From contig JAAYJY010000091.1 of the NCBI GenBank assembly GCA_012522705.1, forward strand, positions 1-5,438: a DNA stretch of 5,438 nt, in the 5' to 3' direction. The notes below the pieces were generated by a model. The model worked only from the letters and a program-made list of their open reading frames with translations, made no database searches and was not told where the DNA came from. Source of the DNA: Syntrophomonadaceae bacterium. GTDB lineage: Bacteria > Bacillota > Syntrophomonadia > Syntrophomonadales > Syntrophomonadaceae. Position 1 is the stretch's first letter, and every line of letters starts with the position of its first letter. Position numbers and translations under genes: made by a program. Shown in pieces: positions 1-5,438 of this stretch.

Positions 1-59
1 AATCTACCCTGACCAACATCGACAACCTTTAAAGAGTGATTTCTTATAGTCGCTCAAAC

Positions 60-572
60 TCATGGCTGTTGATTGCTTCGCAATCTTGTTCCTCGTTGGG
101 CTTCACCACCCATCAACTTAAGGATAATAAGCACTAGCAAAACGCCGATTAGTGCCCCCACTCCATCGATGAAGACGTCTGTTATTAGCGGGCCGCGTCC
201 ACTCACGAAAAACTGGTGTACCTCATCGCTGATTGCATAGGCGACAGAGATACCCAACGCCCCGGCAACCTGCCTTAGCCCCCCCATTTCGTGCTGCAGC
301 AATGCCAACATGCAGACCGCCCCCAGTATCATATAAATCGTCAGATGAGCAGTTTTGCGGACGAAGTTCTGCCATTCCCGCACCATTTGCGCTGGCTGCC
401 CTTCGCTGAGGTCATCGAATCCCGGGACCAGCAAATTGGCCATAACGCGAATGGCTTTCCCGCTTAGCGCTTGTGACTCGGCACTGGTTTGAGCCGAGAG
501 ACTATAGATGGCCGCCATCACCAGCAGCACCATGGACCACAACAGTATCTTATTAATACTCGAACGCTTCAT
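60..572 (-). CDS. VanZ-like family membrane protein
   Basis: This encodes a 170-residue integral membrane protein of the VanZ-like family. Hydrophobic stretches lie at about residues 8-26, 74-93, 99-115 and 131-153, which suggests four membrane segments. Family signatures are visible: FVRKTAH at about 70-76 (the start of the second helix) and SDEVHQFF followed by GRG and a DVFIDGVGALIG run at about 115-143. The length is normal for the family. VanZ was named for a gene giving low-level teicoplanin resistance, but most homologues are chromosomal and of unknown function, so resistance should not be assumed. The ATG at 570-572 is preceded by an AGGA-containing purine stretch at a usable distance, and the gene ends in TGA. 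It follows sigI-rsgI in the same direction, but 240 bases and a possible terminator separate it, so it is probably a separate unit. The family call is firm; the role is unknown. Confidence 0.9.
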   Translation of the reverse strand: MKRSSINKILLWSMVLLVMAAIYSLSAQTSAESQALSGKAIRVMANLLVPGFDDLSEGQPAQMVREWQNFVRKTAHLTIYMILGAVCMLALLQHEMGGLRQVAGALGISVAYAISDEVHQFFVSGRGPLITDVFIDGVGALIGVLLVLIILKLMGGEAQRGTRLRSNQQP

Positions 573-812
573 TCGCTTTCCTATCCTACAGTCATTGCCT
601 CATAATGATATCGTATATAGTCTGCCATTATTTCCACTGGTAAGTAAATAACCAGGGCTCGAAAGAACTTCATAGGGTCGGAGACCATAGGCGGTTACAA
701 CGGAATCTTAAAAAACAAGACTCCTCTCACTTGTCAGCGCTAGGAGTACTGATCGCTTATTATAGGGGTCCATTATTGAACGGACTGAAGCTTATGCTCG
801 TCAAGGTTCACC
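573..812. other. rsgI-vanZ intergenic region
   Basis: These 240 bases hold no convincing gene. On the minus strand I see a possible rsgI terminator (710-747) and a perfect TATAAT at 764-759 with no good -35 box at 16-18 bases. Nearer vanZ there is an AT-rich TATATAC-like stretch around 610-620 that could serve as a -10 box. No promoter here is good enough to annotate on its own. Confidence 0.4.
710..747 (-). terminator. Possible rho-independent terminator after rsgI
   Basis: Read on the minus strand, ACTCCT (747-742) can pair with AGGAGT (725-720) across a 16-base loop. CTTG and a run of six T (715-710) follow. An alternative short stem, ACAAG (734-730) with CTTGT (719-715), also ends at the T run. 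Position and T-run fit termination of the sigI-rsgI transcript about 70 bases after rsgI. The stems are short, so this is tentative. Confidence 0.35.
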
Positions 813-1733
813 CTAGCCTCTGACGTTCGTTTCAGCCAAGGCTGCTTGAGTAGCAGGCATCACCTGATTACCGGGAACGCGCACATTTCTCACCATGTGG
901 CTGCTATATCCACGGCTGACGTTGCTGCCTGTGCGGCCTTCTTCGGCCAGACTCACTTCGCCTGAACTCCCATTATCTATATACTGGGGAGACACCCCAT
1001 CCATATTGTAAGCCGCGGTCAGCTGACCCAGACTCTGTCCATTTATATCCTCAATCGCAAGTTTATGGCCAGCAGCAACCAGTTCCTCATATACCAGGTA
1101 CTGCCCCGCAGTTAATTTTTGTTTCTCGGCGGCCAGACGCAATTCTTCGCTGGCGGCATATATTCTCACCTGGCCCGAATAGCCGTGCCGCAAAATGCTT
1201 TCCTCCAAAACCTCGTGAAGCCTATTTTGGGCTATAGATTGAGTGCGGGGGGCAGAGTCAGGGGTAACAATAGTTGATACCACCAGGTTGTTCCGCCCGG
1301 CTCCAATGTAATCCAAATCAATAGCTTTATCGACCAAAGCTGCGACAGCATCATTAAGGTCTTTTCCTTTGAGATTCAACTGGTCGGCCATGACCGATCC
1401 CCCATCATTAAAACTCCTAACCCCGATCACCTTATTGTTTTCATCCACCGCCATTTCCACCCCATGGTGAATGTCCAGCGACACATAGGCAACCGCCTGG
1501 GGTACTAACAGATGGTACAGTGCCGGGTAGATCAGAAAGGCCACCAGTAGGCCAGCAACCAAAAGAATGGGTTTGGTGGCTGCAGACAGCAAGTCACTGC
1601 GGTAAGCAAGTTCCTCCCCAACCCTGGTTTCACTTGAAGGTCTGCGAATCTTGGTGAACGTACCTTCGGGAGTGAGAACTATACAAGTGTTACCGTTGAT
1701 TTTGGCTACAATCCCACGCTTTTGATGCCACAT
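813..1733 (-). CDS. rsgI: RsgI-type membrane anti-sigma factor, cognate to SigI
   Basis: This is a 306-residue single-pass membrane protein with the RsgI layout. Residues 1 to about 50 form the cytoplasmic RsgI N-terminal domain that binds SigI (KRGIVAKI, then IVLTPEGTF). One membrane helix follows at about 55-77. After it comes the outside domain, beginning AYVSLDI at about 82-88 with VEMAVDENNKVIGV after it. The tail from about residue 245 is low-complexity and has no carbohydrate-binding or PA14-like module, unlike cellulosome-linked RsgI proteins. Many homologues have Asn-Pro after the SLDI-like strand, the reported autocleavage site; here residues 89-90 are His-His. The gene starts 19 bases after sigI in the same direction, so the two are surely co-transcribed. 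A GGAAGGG ribosome site sits a little far (about 10 bases) from the ATG. It ends in TAG, with an in-frame TGA three codons later. The family call is firm; signal and regulon are unknown. Confidence 0.9.
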   Translation of the reverse strand: MWHQKRGIVAKINGNTCIVLTPEGTFTKIRRPSSETRVGEELAYRSDLLSAATKPILLVAGLLVAFLIYPALYHLLVPQAVAYVSLDIHHGVEMAVDENNKVIGVRSFNDGGSVMADQLNLKGKDLNDAVAALVDKAIDLDYIGAGRNNLVVSTIVTPDSAPRTQSIAQNRLHEVLEESILRHGYSGQVRIYAASEELRLAAEKQKLTAGQYLVYEELVAAGHKLAIEDINGQSLGQLTAAYNMDGVSPQYIDNGSSGEVSLAEEGRTGSNVSRGYSSHMVRNVRVPGNQVMPATQAALAETNVRG

Positions 1734-1752
1734 AAACGTTGCGCCCTTCCCG

Positions 1753-2463
1753 TCATTTAAAATTTACATATGAACCCAGGTGAATAAACTGGTCCAGGTT
1801 GGCCATTATGACCGCGCTGGCAATTATAAATTTTCTTCCTCGTTCCAGTGTCTTGCGCCTGATTCCGCACGCCTTTTCCAGTTCATTTAAGGGCAACTGT
1901 TTTCTATTGGTCAGAAAATCCCAAAGCTCGTCAGTATGCGCCAGTTTACGGGCTGCTTGGAGTAGGGTTTTTCTTGAATCCCGATGCTTGGGGGACACGT
2001 CCACCAAATCTTCGAAGTCGATGGAATAGTCAGCCAATATGCCTTCCAAGCGCTCCATCTCCTCCCGCCGCTCATTTTCAACCGTAGTTTGATGAAAATT
2101 ATCCTGGGCAATCTGCCCCTCATAATATGTGTTCAGCTCCTCATGGTCCAATGGCACTACACGCAGCTCTTTACTCTTGCTGCGGGTATAATCCTTGAGC
2201 CGATTTACAATTACGACCTTACAATATGAAGCAAAGGGCACTTTCCTGCCCGGATCATATGAATACACAGCTGAGTTAAAGGCCATCAGGCCAATACTCA
2301 ACTCATCATCATGTCCCCACTCCAACATGCGTTTACAATACTGAACGGTCGTCTTCATCACGAAGGGTTTGTAAGCTTCAAAAAGCTTTTCAAATGCACT
2401 TTGGTCTCCGGCTTGACTCCTTTTTATAAAAAGCAGCAGACTCTGGTCAGTGATTAAATCCAT
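1753..2463 (-). CDS. sigI: RNA polymerase sigma factor SigI family
   Basis: This encodes a sigma-70-superfamily factor of the SigI group, which directs RNA polymerase to heat-, envelope- or polysaccharide-response genes in Firmicutes. From the ATG at 2463 it has 236 residues, a normal length. Sigma region 2 covers roughly the first 100 residues: SAFEKLFEAYKPFV, then DDELSIGLMAFNSAV, then PFASYCKVVIVNRLKDYTRS. The C-terminal SigI domain carries the helix-turn-helix with IRRKTLERGRKFIIA, typical of SigI rather than of ECF factors. An earlier in-frame ATG at 2478 would add five residues but has no ribosome site. GGAG at 2476-2473 lies nine bases before the ATG at 2463, so I prefer that start. 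It is followed closely by its presumed anti-sigma gene rsgI. A SigI-like promoter lies just upstream, suggesting autoregulation. The family call is firm. Confidence 0.92.
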   Translation of the reverse strand: MDLITDQSLLLFIKRSQAGDQSAFEKLFEAYKPFVMKTTVQYCKRMLEWGHDDELSIGLMAFNSAVYSYDPGRKVPFASYCKVVIVNRLKDYTRSKSKELRVVPLDHEELNTYYEGQIAQDNFHQTTVENERREEMERLEGILADYSIDFEDLVDVSPKHRDSRKTLLQAARKLAHTDELWDFLTNRKQLPLNELEKACGIRRKTLERGRKFIIASAVIMANLDQFIHLGSYVNFK

Positions 2464-2509
2464 AGAAACATACTCCATTGGGCACTAGGTAAAAGCGCTC
2501 ACTATATAA

Positions 2510-2538
2510 TTCGCAGATTATGGTTAATTTGTGGGGGT
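2510..2538 (-). promoter_or_regulatory. Candidate SigI-dependent promoter of sigI-rsgI
   Basis: On the minus strand ACCCCC (2538-2533) is followed after 19 bases by CGAA (2513-2510), about 47 bases before the preferred sigI start codon. ACCCCC and CGAA are the -35 and -10 motifs I recall for SigI-type promoters of Bacillus subtilis. An adenine-rich stretch (ACAAATTAA) directly follows the -35 motif. The placement suits autoregulation of sigI. I cannot confirm from memory that a 19-base spacing is optimal. Confidence 0.5.
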
Positions 2539-2551
2539 AGCTTGTACCCCC
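2533..2551. repeat. Inverted repeat GGGGGTA-N5-TACCCCC
   Basis: Two perfect 7-base arms (2533-2539 and 2545-2551) flank a 5-base spacer. The left arm contains, on the minus strand, the ACCCCC of the candidate SigI promoter. The right arm gives the same motif on the plus strand, but no CGAA follows it there. No T run follows on either side, so it is not a classical terminator. It could be an operator or a mirrored promoter element. Confidence 0.5.
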
Positions 2552-2595
2552 TGCAAAATATTCTAATATAAACTATTTTATTATTGAACCCCATA

Positions 2596-2615
2596 AAATG
2601 CTAATCCAAGCATTT
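2596..2615. repeat. Perfect 7-bp hairpin
   Basis: AAATGCT and AGCATTT are perfectly complementary around a 6-base loop. The stem is AT-rich and lacks a clean T run on either side, so termination is doubtful. It could be a weak bidirectional pause or a protein-binding site upstream of the divergent promoters. Confidence 0.35.
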
Positions 2616-2896
2616 ATTTGATTGCGGGTTAAAAACACGACCTCGGCTTTGAACTCGCAAATCATGGTAAACATAATTACAAAGCTTGGACCATTAGCGT
2701 ATATAATAATAAAGAATGTGAAAATCCTGCCCGTTGTCGCTCGTACTCAGAATGATATACCCTCTAGGCTGCGCCGTACGGGAATGATCATATAAACTGA
2801 CTTAATCTTCACAGTGAGTGGATTTGATTTGGTTTAAAAAGTTTAGGTATTCAGCGATGAACGAAGCAGGACATATGTATTCCTTACTAATGAATC

Positions 2897-2901
2897 GGAG
2901 G
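2897..2901 (+). promoter_or_regulatory. Ribosome binding site fixing a GTG start
   Basis: GGAGG lies seven bases before GTG at 2909. It supports this non-ATG start for the acyltransferase; an in-frame TGA shortly upstream excludes a longer N-terminus. Confidence 0.75.
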
Positions 2902-2908
2902 CGATCAA

Positions 2909-3586
2909 GTGAAGAAGGTCATTGTATATGGTAATGCATTGTTATGCAAAATGCTTTACTATGAGGCTATAGATTCTGCAGATTTCGACATAGCTTGCTT
3001 TGCGGCGGAAAAGGATTATCTCCGTGACAGAAGCGAATTACTTGGACTGCCATTGATGATTTTTGAAGAAATCCAAGATACCTACCCTCCTCAAGATTAT
3101 GACATGGTGGTCCTTTTTACCGGGTTCAGGCGCATGCGGGAGAGAGCCGAAAAATATGACTAGGCTAAGAATAAAGGATACAACCTGAGGAATTATATCA
3201 GCCCAAAGGCGGATGTTACTACTGACATTACCATGGGTGATAATAATATAGTTCTAGGACAAACCCATATTGGATTTGGCGGAACCATGGGCAATAACAA
3301 TTTGATCAGACAGCACGTATATTTAGGGCACGAATTTAAACTGGGTAACCACATAGAAATCACTGCCGGATGTACTATTGGCGGTGAGAGTGAAATAGAA
3401 GATTTATCTTATATCGGCTTGGGAAGCACTATCATTAATCACACCAGAATAGCCCGTGAAAACCTCATCGGTGCAGGGAGTACTGTTATCCGGGATACCG
3501 AACCCTACTCAAAAAATATCGGCAATCCCAGCAGGGTCATTGGTTATCATCAGGAAGAAGGGGTGAGGATGAATGTACACAAATGA
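2909..3586 (+). CDS. PglD/NeuD-like hexapeptide acyltransferase, interrupted by in-frame TAG
   Basis: Read across one in-frame TAG (codon 85, 3161-3163), this frame gives a 225-residue sugar O-acyltransferase-like protein, the usual family length. Residues 1-84 look like the N-terminal Rossmann-like PglD domain (KVIVYGNA near the start, YDMVVLF at about 64-70). After the TAG comes a left-handed beta-helix of hexapeptide repeats (GDNNIVLG, then MGNNNLI, IGAGSTVI near the end). It includes a likely catalytic His in HVYLGHEF and ends with GNPSRVIGY. Such enzymes transfer acetyl or other acyl groups from acyl-CoA to sugars or amino sugars. The next ATG in frame, at 3233, has no ribosome site and would drop the first helix coils, so restart is unlikely. 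The gene overlaps the BKACE gene by 14 bases. It is either a nonsense-mutated pseudogene or an amber-readthrough gene. The family call is good; the substrate is unknown. Confidence 0.75.
3161..3163 (+). other. In-frame TAG inside the acyltransferase gene
   Basis: Codon 85 of the frame starting at 2909 is TAG, between EKYD and AKNKGYNL. Family-like sequence continues in the same frame to TGA at 3584-3586. The TAG falls at the junction of the N-terminal and beta-helix domains. One base change from GAG, CAG or AAG would create it; the ancestral residue is inferred, not seen. Confidence 0.85.
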
Positions 3587-4442
3587 CAGGATAATCATTA
3601 ACTTCACGCCCACCGGAATAATTCCAAGTAAAAAGGTTACCCCTTACGTTCCAATAACCAGTCAGGAAATAATCGCCGATGTAAAAAAAGCTTGCGAATT
3701 AGGTATTACCAGCGTACATCTGCATATAAGGGACTCGGAAACCCAGCTCCCTTGTTATAAGAAAGAAAAATATGCGGAAATTATCAGTGGCATCAGAGAG
3801 TTTGCCCCAGACTTGGTCATTTGCGTTTCCACCAGTGGACGGCACTTCTGTGATTTTGAAAAGAGGAGTGACGTCCTGCTGTTAGACGGCGATTTAAAAC
3901 CGGACATGGCCAGTCTTACCCTGAGTTCCATAAATTTTAATAACCAAGCCAGTATAAACGAACCCGCAATGATAATGAGTTTAGCCCAAAACATGCTTGA
4001 CAGAGGAATCAAACCGGAATTGGAGGCCTTTGATTCCGGTATGATCAATTACGCCAAATACTAGATCCGCAAAAATATCTTGGCTGCTCCATCCTATTTT
4101 AGCCTCATACTTGGAAACATTGCTTGTGCTCAAGCAGATCTGCTTCACATAGGTGTTATGATAAGTGCTCTCCCAGCACAATCTGTCTTTTCTTTAGGGG
4201 GAGTAGGGGACAGCCAATTACCGGTAAATTCATTGGCTATCTCAATGGGGTATGGAGTTACAGTAGGGATAGAGGATAATTATTGGTATGACCGAGCAAG
4301 AACAAAGCTAGCTACAAATCCTGATCTTGTCGAAAGAATACAAGGCTTTTGCATCGCTAATGAGAAGGACATTATGACCCCTGCCGAACTAAGAACCATT
4401 CTGGGCCTGAAAAAGGGCTATGGATCGTATGGGGTAGCATAG
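3573..4442 (+). CDS. DUF849/BKACE beta-keto acid cleavage enzyme, interrupted by in-frame TAG
   Basis: Read across one in-frame TAG (codon 164, 4062-4064), this gives a 289-residue protein of the BKACE (DUF849) family, a TIM-barrel group whose prototype is 3-keto-5-aminohexanoate cleavage enzyme (Kce). These enzymes split beta-keto acids with acetyl-CoA, using a divalent metal. Visible motifs are NFTPTG with VTPYVPIT near the start, VHLHIRD with the two metal-binding His at 49 and 51, EAFDSGMINYAKY just before the TAG, LILGNIACAQADLLH after it, and TVGIEDN with Glu234/Asp235 matching the conserved metal and catalytic acids. The metal ligands lie on both sides of the TAG, so neither piece could work alone. 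The start ATG has GTGAGG four bases upstream and overlaps the acyltransferase end, implying translational coupling. The frame finally ends at TAG (4440). The family call is firm; substrate is unknown, and function depends on whether the TAG is read. Confidence 0.85.
4062..4064 (+). other. In-frame TAG inside the BKACE gene
   Basis: Codon 164 of the frame starting at 3573 is TAG, between INYAKY and IRKNILAAPSY. The family pattern continues without a break or shift. Family members as I recall them often have Leu here, so TTG to TAG would be a single base change (inference). There is no ribosome site before the next possible start (TTG at 4080). Confidence 0.85.
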
Positions 4443-4520
4443 AACCAGAGTTCTGCCAAGGTCTAGTCAGGATTTTAGCTTTGCCAAAGAGGGTGGAAAG
4501 TCGTAAGCCGGCAGGGGATA

Positions 4521-4547
4521 CCCTCTAGTGAGGGCATCTTTATGCCC
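4521..4547 (+). repeat. Two overlapping, mutually exclusive hairpins upstream of the nitroreductase gene
   Basis: CCCTC (4521-4525) pairs with GAGGG (4530-4534) around TAGT, and GGGCAT (4532-4537) pairs with ATGCCC (4542-4547) around CTTT. The hairpins share GGG, so only one can form. CCCTC could also pair with GAGGG at 4580-4584, next to the nitroreductase ribosome site. No T run follows, so neither is a terminator. A leader-control role is speculation. Confidence 0.4.
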
Positions 4548-4593
4548 GATTATGTGGGGGAGGAATAATGTCATAGCAAGAGGGGGGGAGAAC

Positions 4594-5223
4594 ATGGATT
4601 ATTTTGAAGTGGTCCAAGTGAGACACAGCGTGCGCTCTTATAAGCCTGATCCGGTGGAACCGGAAAAACTGCAGCGAATATTGGAATGCGCCCGGTTGGC
4701 GCCCACCGCTGCCAATCGACAGGCTTATAAGGTGGTGGTAGTTGCTACTGAAGGTAATAAGGAAGTCCTGCAGCACATCTATAGAAACCCTTGGTTCGTG
4801 CAGGCTCCGTATATACTATGTGTGTGCTCTGTCCCCGGAAAGAGCTGGGTGCGCAGTGATAAAAAGAATTACAGTGACGTCGATGCGGCCATAGTTATGG
4901 ACCATATGGTTCTTGCCGCCACTGCCCTGGGACTTGGTACCTGTTGGGTAGCCGCTTTCGATGTCGAGGCCACGCGGACGATATTAAAACTTGACGATGC
5001 ATGGGAACCCATCGCTTTCACTCCGTTGGGATACCCCAATGACTCCACCTTTAAAAAGGTACGCAAGCCTTTGGAAGAAATGGTGGTCTACACCGGACCC
5101 GATCTGGGTGATTATAAAATGACCGCAGGAAAACAGTTTCAAATACAAAAACAACAACTCAAATCGTCCCTGGGGCGGGTTGAAGTGGTAAGAAAAATCC
5201 ACAAGATCATCTCGGGTAACTGA
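4594..5223 (+). CDS. Nitroreductase-family FMN flavoprotein
   Basis: This encodes a 209-residue cytoplasmic nitroreductase-fold protein that should bind FMN and use NAD(P)H to reduce nitro compounds, quinones or similar acceptors. The N-terminal FMN-phosphate motif RHSVRSY (residues 10-16) and the APTAANRQAY segment (about 36-45) are typical, as is GLGTCWVAAF at about 113-122 for the second flavin contact. LGYPND follows near residue 150. The C-terminus carries a Lys/Gln-rich extension of about 30 residues beyond the usual domain. I chose the ATG at 4594 because AGGGGGGGAG lies just before it; a GTG at 4528 in the same frame has no such site and would add an unrelated leader. It follows the BKACE gene by 151 bases in the same direction and could share its transcript. 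It contains no in-frame stop. The physiological substrate cannot be told. Confidence 0.9.
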   Translation: MDYFEVVQVRHSVRSYKPDPVEPEKLQRILECARLAPTAANRQAYKVVVVATEGNKEVLQHIYRNPWFVQAPYILCVCSVPGKSWVRSDKKNYSDVDAAIVMDHMVLAATALGLGTCWVAAFDVEATRTILKLDDAWEPIAFTPLGYPNDSTFKKVRKPLEEMVVYTGPDLGDYKMTAGKQFQIQKQQLKSSLGRVEVVRKIHKIISGN

Positions 5224-5244
5224 TGTGTCCTGAGGGATGATCGA

Positions 5245-5438
5245 TCAAATGGGACAGGAATCAAATCTCTGGGTTTTGATAATCTCCTCAATAAGTGCCG
5301 TATCTTCATGGATCGATCTTCCTGGATTCAAGCTCAACCATAATAGTGTTCTATCAATTTGAAACATAAGAAAATACAGTACCAGCGCATCCAAAGTATA
5401 ATCAGTGTATCGAGTCACAAGATGATTGGCGATATATG
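5245..5438 (-). CDS. Possible partial CDS (C-terminal end), unrecognised protein
   Basis: On the minus strand a frame is open from the window edge for 63 codons and ends in TGA at 5247-5245, only 21 bases from the nitroreductase stop. The start lies beyond the edge. The visible peptide includes DALVLYFLMFQIDRTLLWL, a hydrophobic stretch, then an acidic helix-like segment (HEDTALIEEIIKTQ) and ends FDSCPI. The composition looks protein-like, but I recognise no family. An open run of this length can occur by chance, so this is tentative. Confidence 0.35.
   Translation of the reverse strand, partial: YIANHLVTRYTDYTLDALVLYFLMFQIDRTLLWLSLNPGRSIHEDTALIEEIIKTQRFDSCPI

Larger units (their letters stand above)
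2552..2908. other. Divergent intergenic region, no supported gene
   Basis: This AT-rich stretch lies between sigI (minus) and the acyltransferase gene (plus). It holds a perfect hairpin, AAATGCT (2596-2602) with AGCATTT (2609-2615), and a TATAAT-like box at 2702-2707 with only a poor -35. A loose CCCGT...ACGGG pairing (about 2730-2782) would fall in the leader of a plus-strand transcript. Short open frames occur, for example 2664-2795 (43 codons), but none has a ribosome site. I see no known riboswitch or RNA gene. Confidence 0.4.

Noticed and set aside
1799..2229. Plus-strand frames and a second minus-strand frame inside sigI
   Set aside because: They are out-of-frame shadows of the SigI coding sequence.
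2757..2767. The 11-mer ATACCCTCTAG occurs here and again near 4518-4528
   Set aside because: A few 11-base matches are expected by chance in a window of this size, and the flanks do not match.
2664..2795. A 43-codon plus-strand frame in the intergenic region, ending DIPSRLRRTGMII
   Set aside because: The peptide looks somewhat protein-like, but there is no ribosome site, no recognised family, and a frame this short is expected by chance.
3161..3232. Programmed frameshift or restart to explain the split acyltransferase
   Set aside because: Both parts are in the same frame, so no frameshift is needed, and the ATG at 3233 has no ribosome site and would lose the first beta-helix coils.
3755..4181. 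Minus-strand open frames (3755-4048 and 3981-4181) under the BKACE gene
   Set aside because: They lie opposite a clear family gene, have no ribosome site and show no recognisable protein pattern.
4528..4593. Longer nitroreductase N-terminus from a GTG at 4528
   Set aside because: The added residues do not resemble the family, the GTG lacks a ribosome site, and the ATG at 4594 has a strong one.
1..5438. CRISPR array, tRNA, rRNA, insertion sequence or prophage elements
   Set aside because: I found no regularly spaced repeats, cloverleaf-like or rRNA-like sequences, transposase motifs or terminal inverted repeats.

Overview
The window suggests a Gram-positive, probably spore-forming Firmicute of the clostridial or Peptococcaceae kind. 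The main clue is an alternative sigma factor of the SigI family followed by an RsgI-type membrane anti-sigma factor. A VanZ-like membrane protein, strong GGAGG-type ribosome binding sites and moderate GC content agree with this. The species cannot be fixed from the sequence.

Left part (about 60-2540, all minus strand): a sigI-rsgI stress-signalling pair reads leftward, with a separate vanZ-like gene further downstream. Upstream of sigI lies an ACCCCC / CGAA pair that looks like a SigI-type promoter, so the pair is probably autoregulated. The RsgI homologue has His-His where I expect the Asn-Pro autocleavage site of the family.

Middle (2541-2908): a divergent intergenic stretch with inverted repeats and weak promoter-like sequences, and no gene I can support.

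Right part (2909-5223, plus strand): a PglD/NeuD-like hexapeptide acyltransferase gene overlaps by 14 bases a DUF849/BKACE (beta-keto acid cleavage enzyme) gene. A nitroreductase-family flavoprotein gene follows 151 bases later. The acyltransferase and BKACE genes are each interrupted by exactly one in-frame TAG. In both, family-like sequence continues in the same frame after the TAG, with no frameshift and no good restart site. In the BKACE gene the TAG lies between the two halves of the active site. Either the two-gene operon was recently inactivated by two amber mutations, or TAG is read through here (pyrrolysine or an amber suppressor). This is the most interesting observation in the window. 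Against wholesale recoding, the BKACE gene and rsgI themselves also appear to end at TAG.

The last 190 bases hold an unbroken minus-strand reading frame that enters from beyond the right edge and converges on the nitroreductase gene. It may be the C-terminus of an unrecognised protein.
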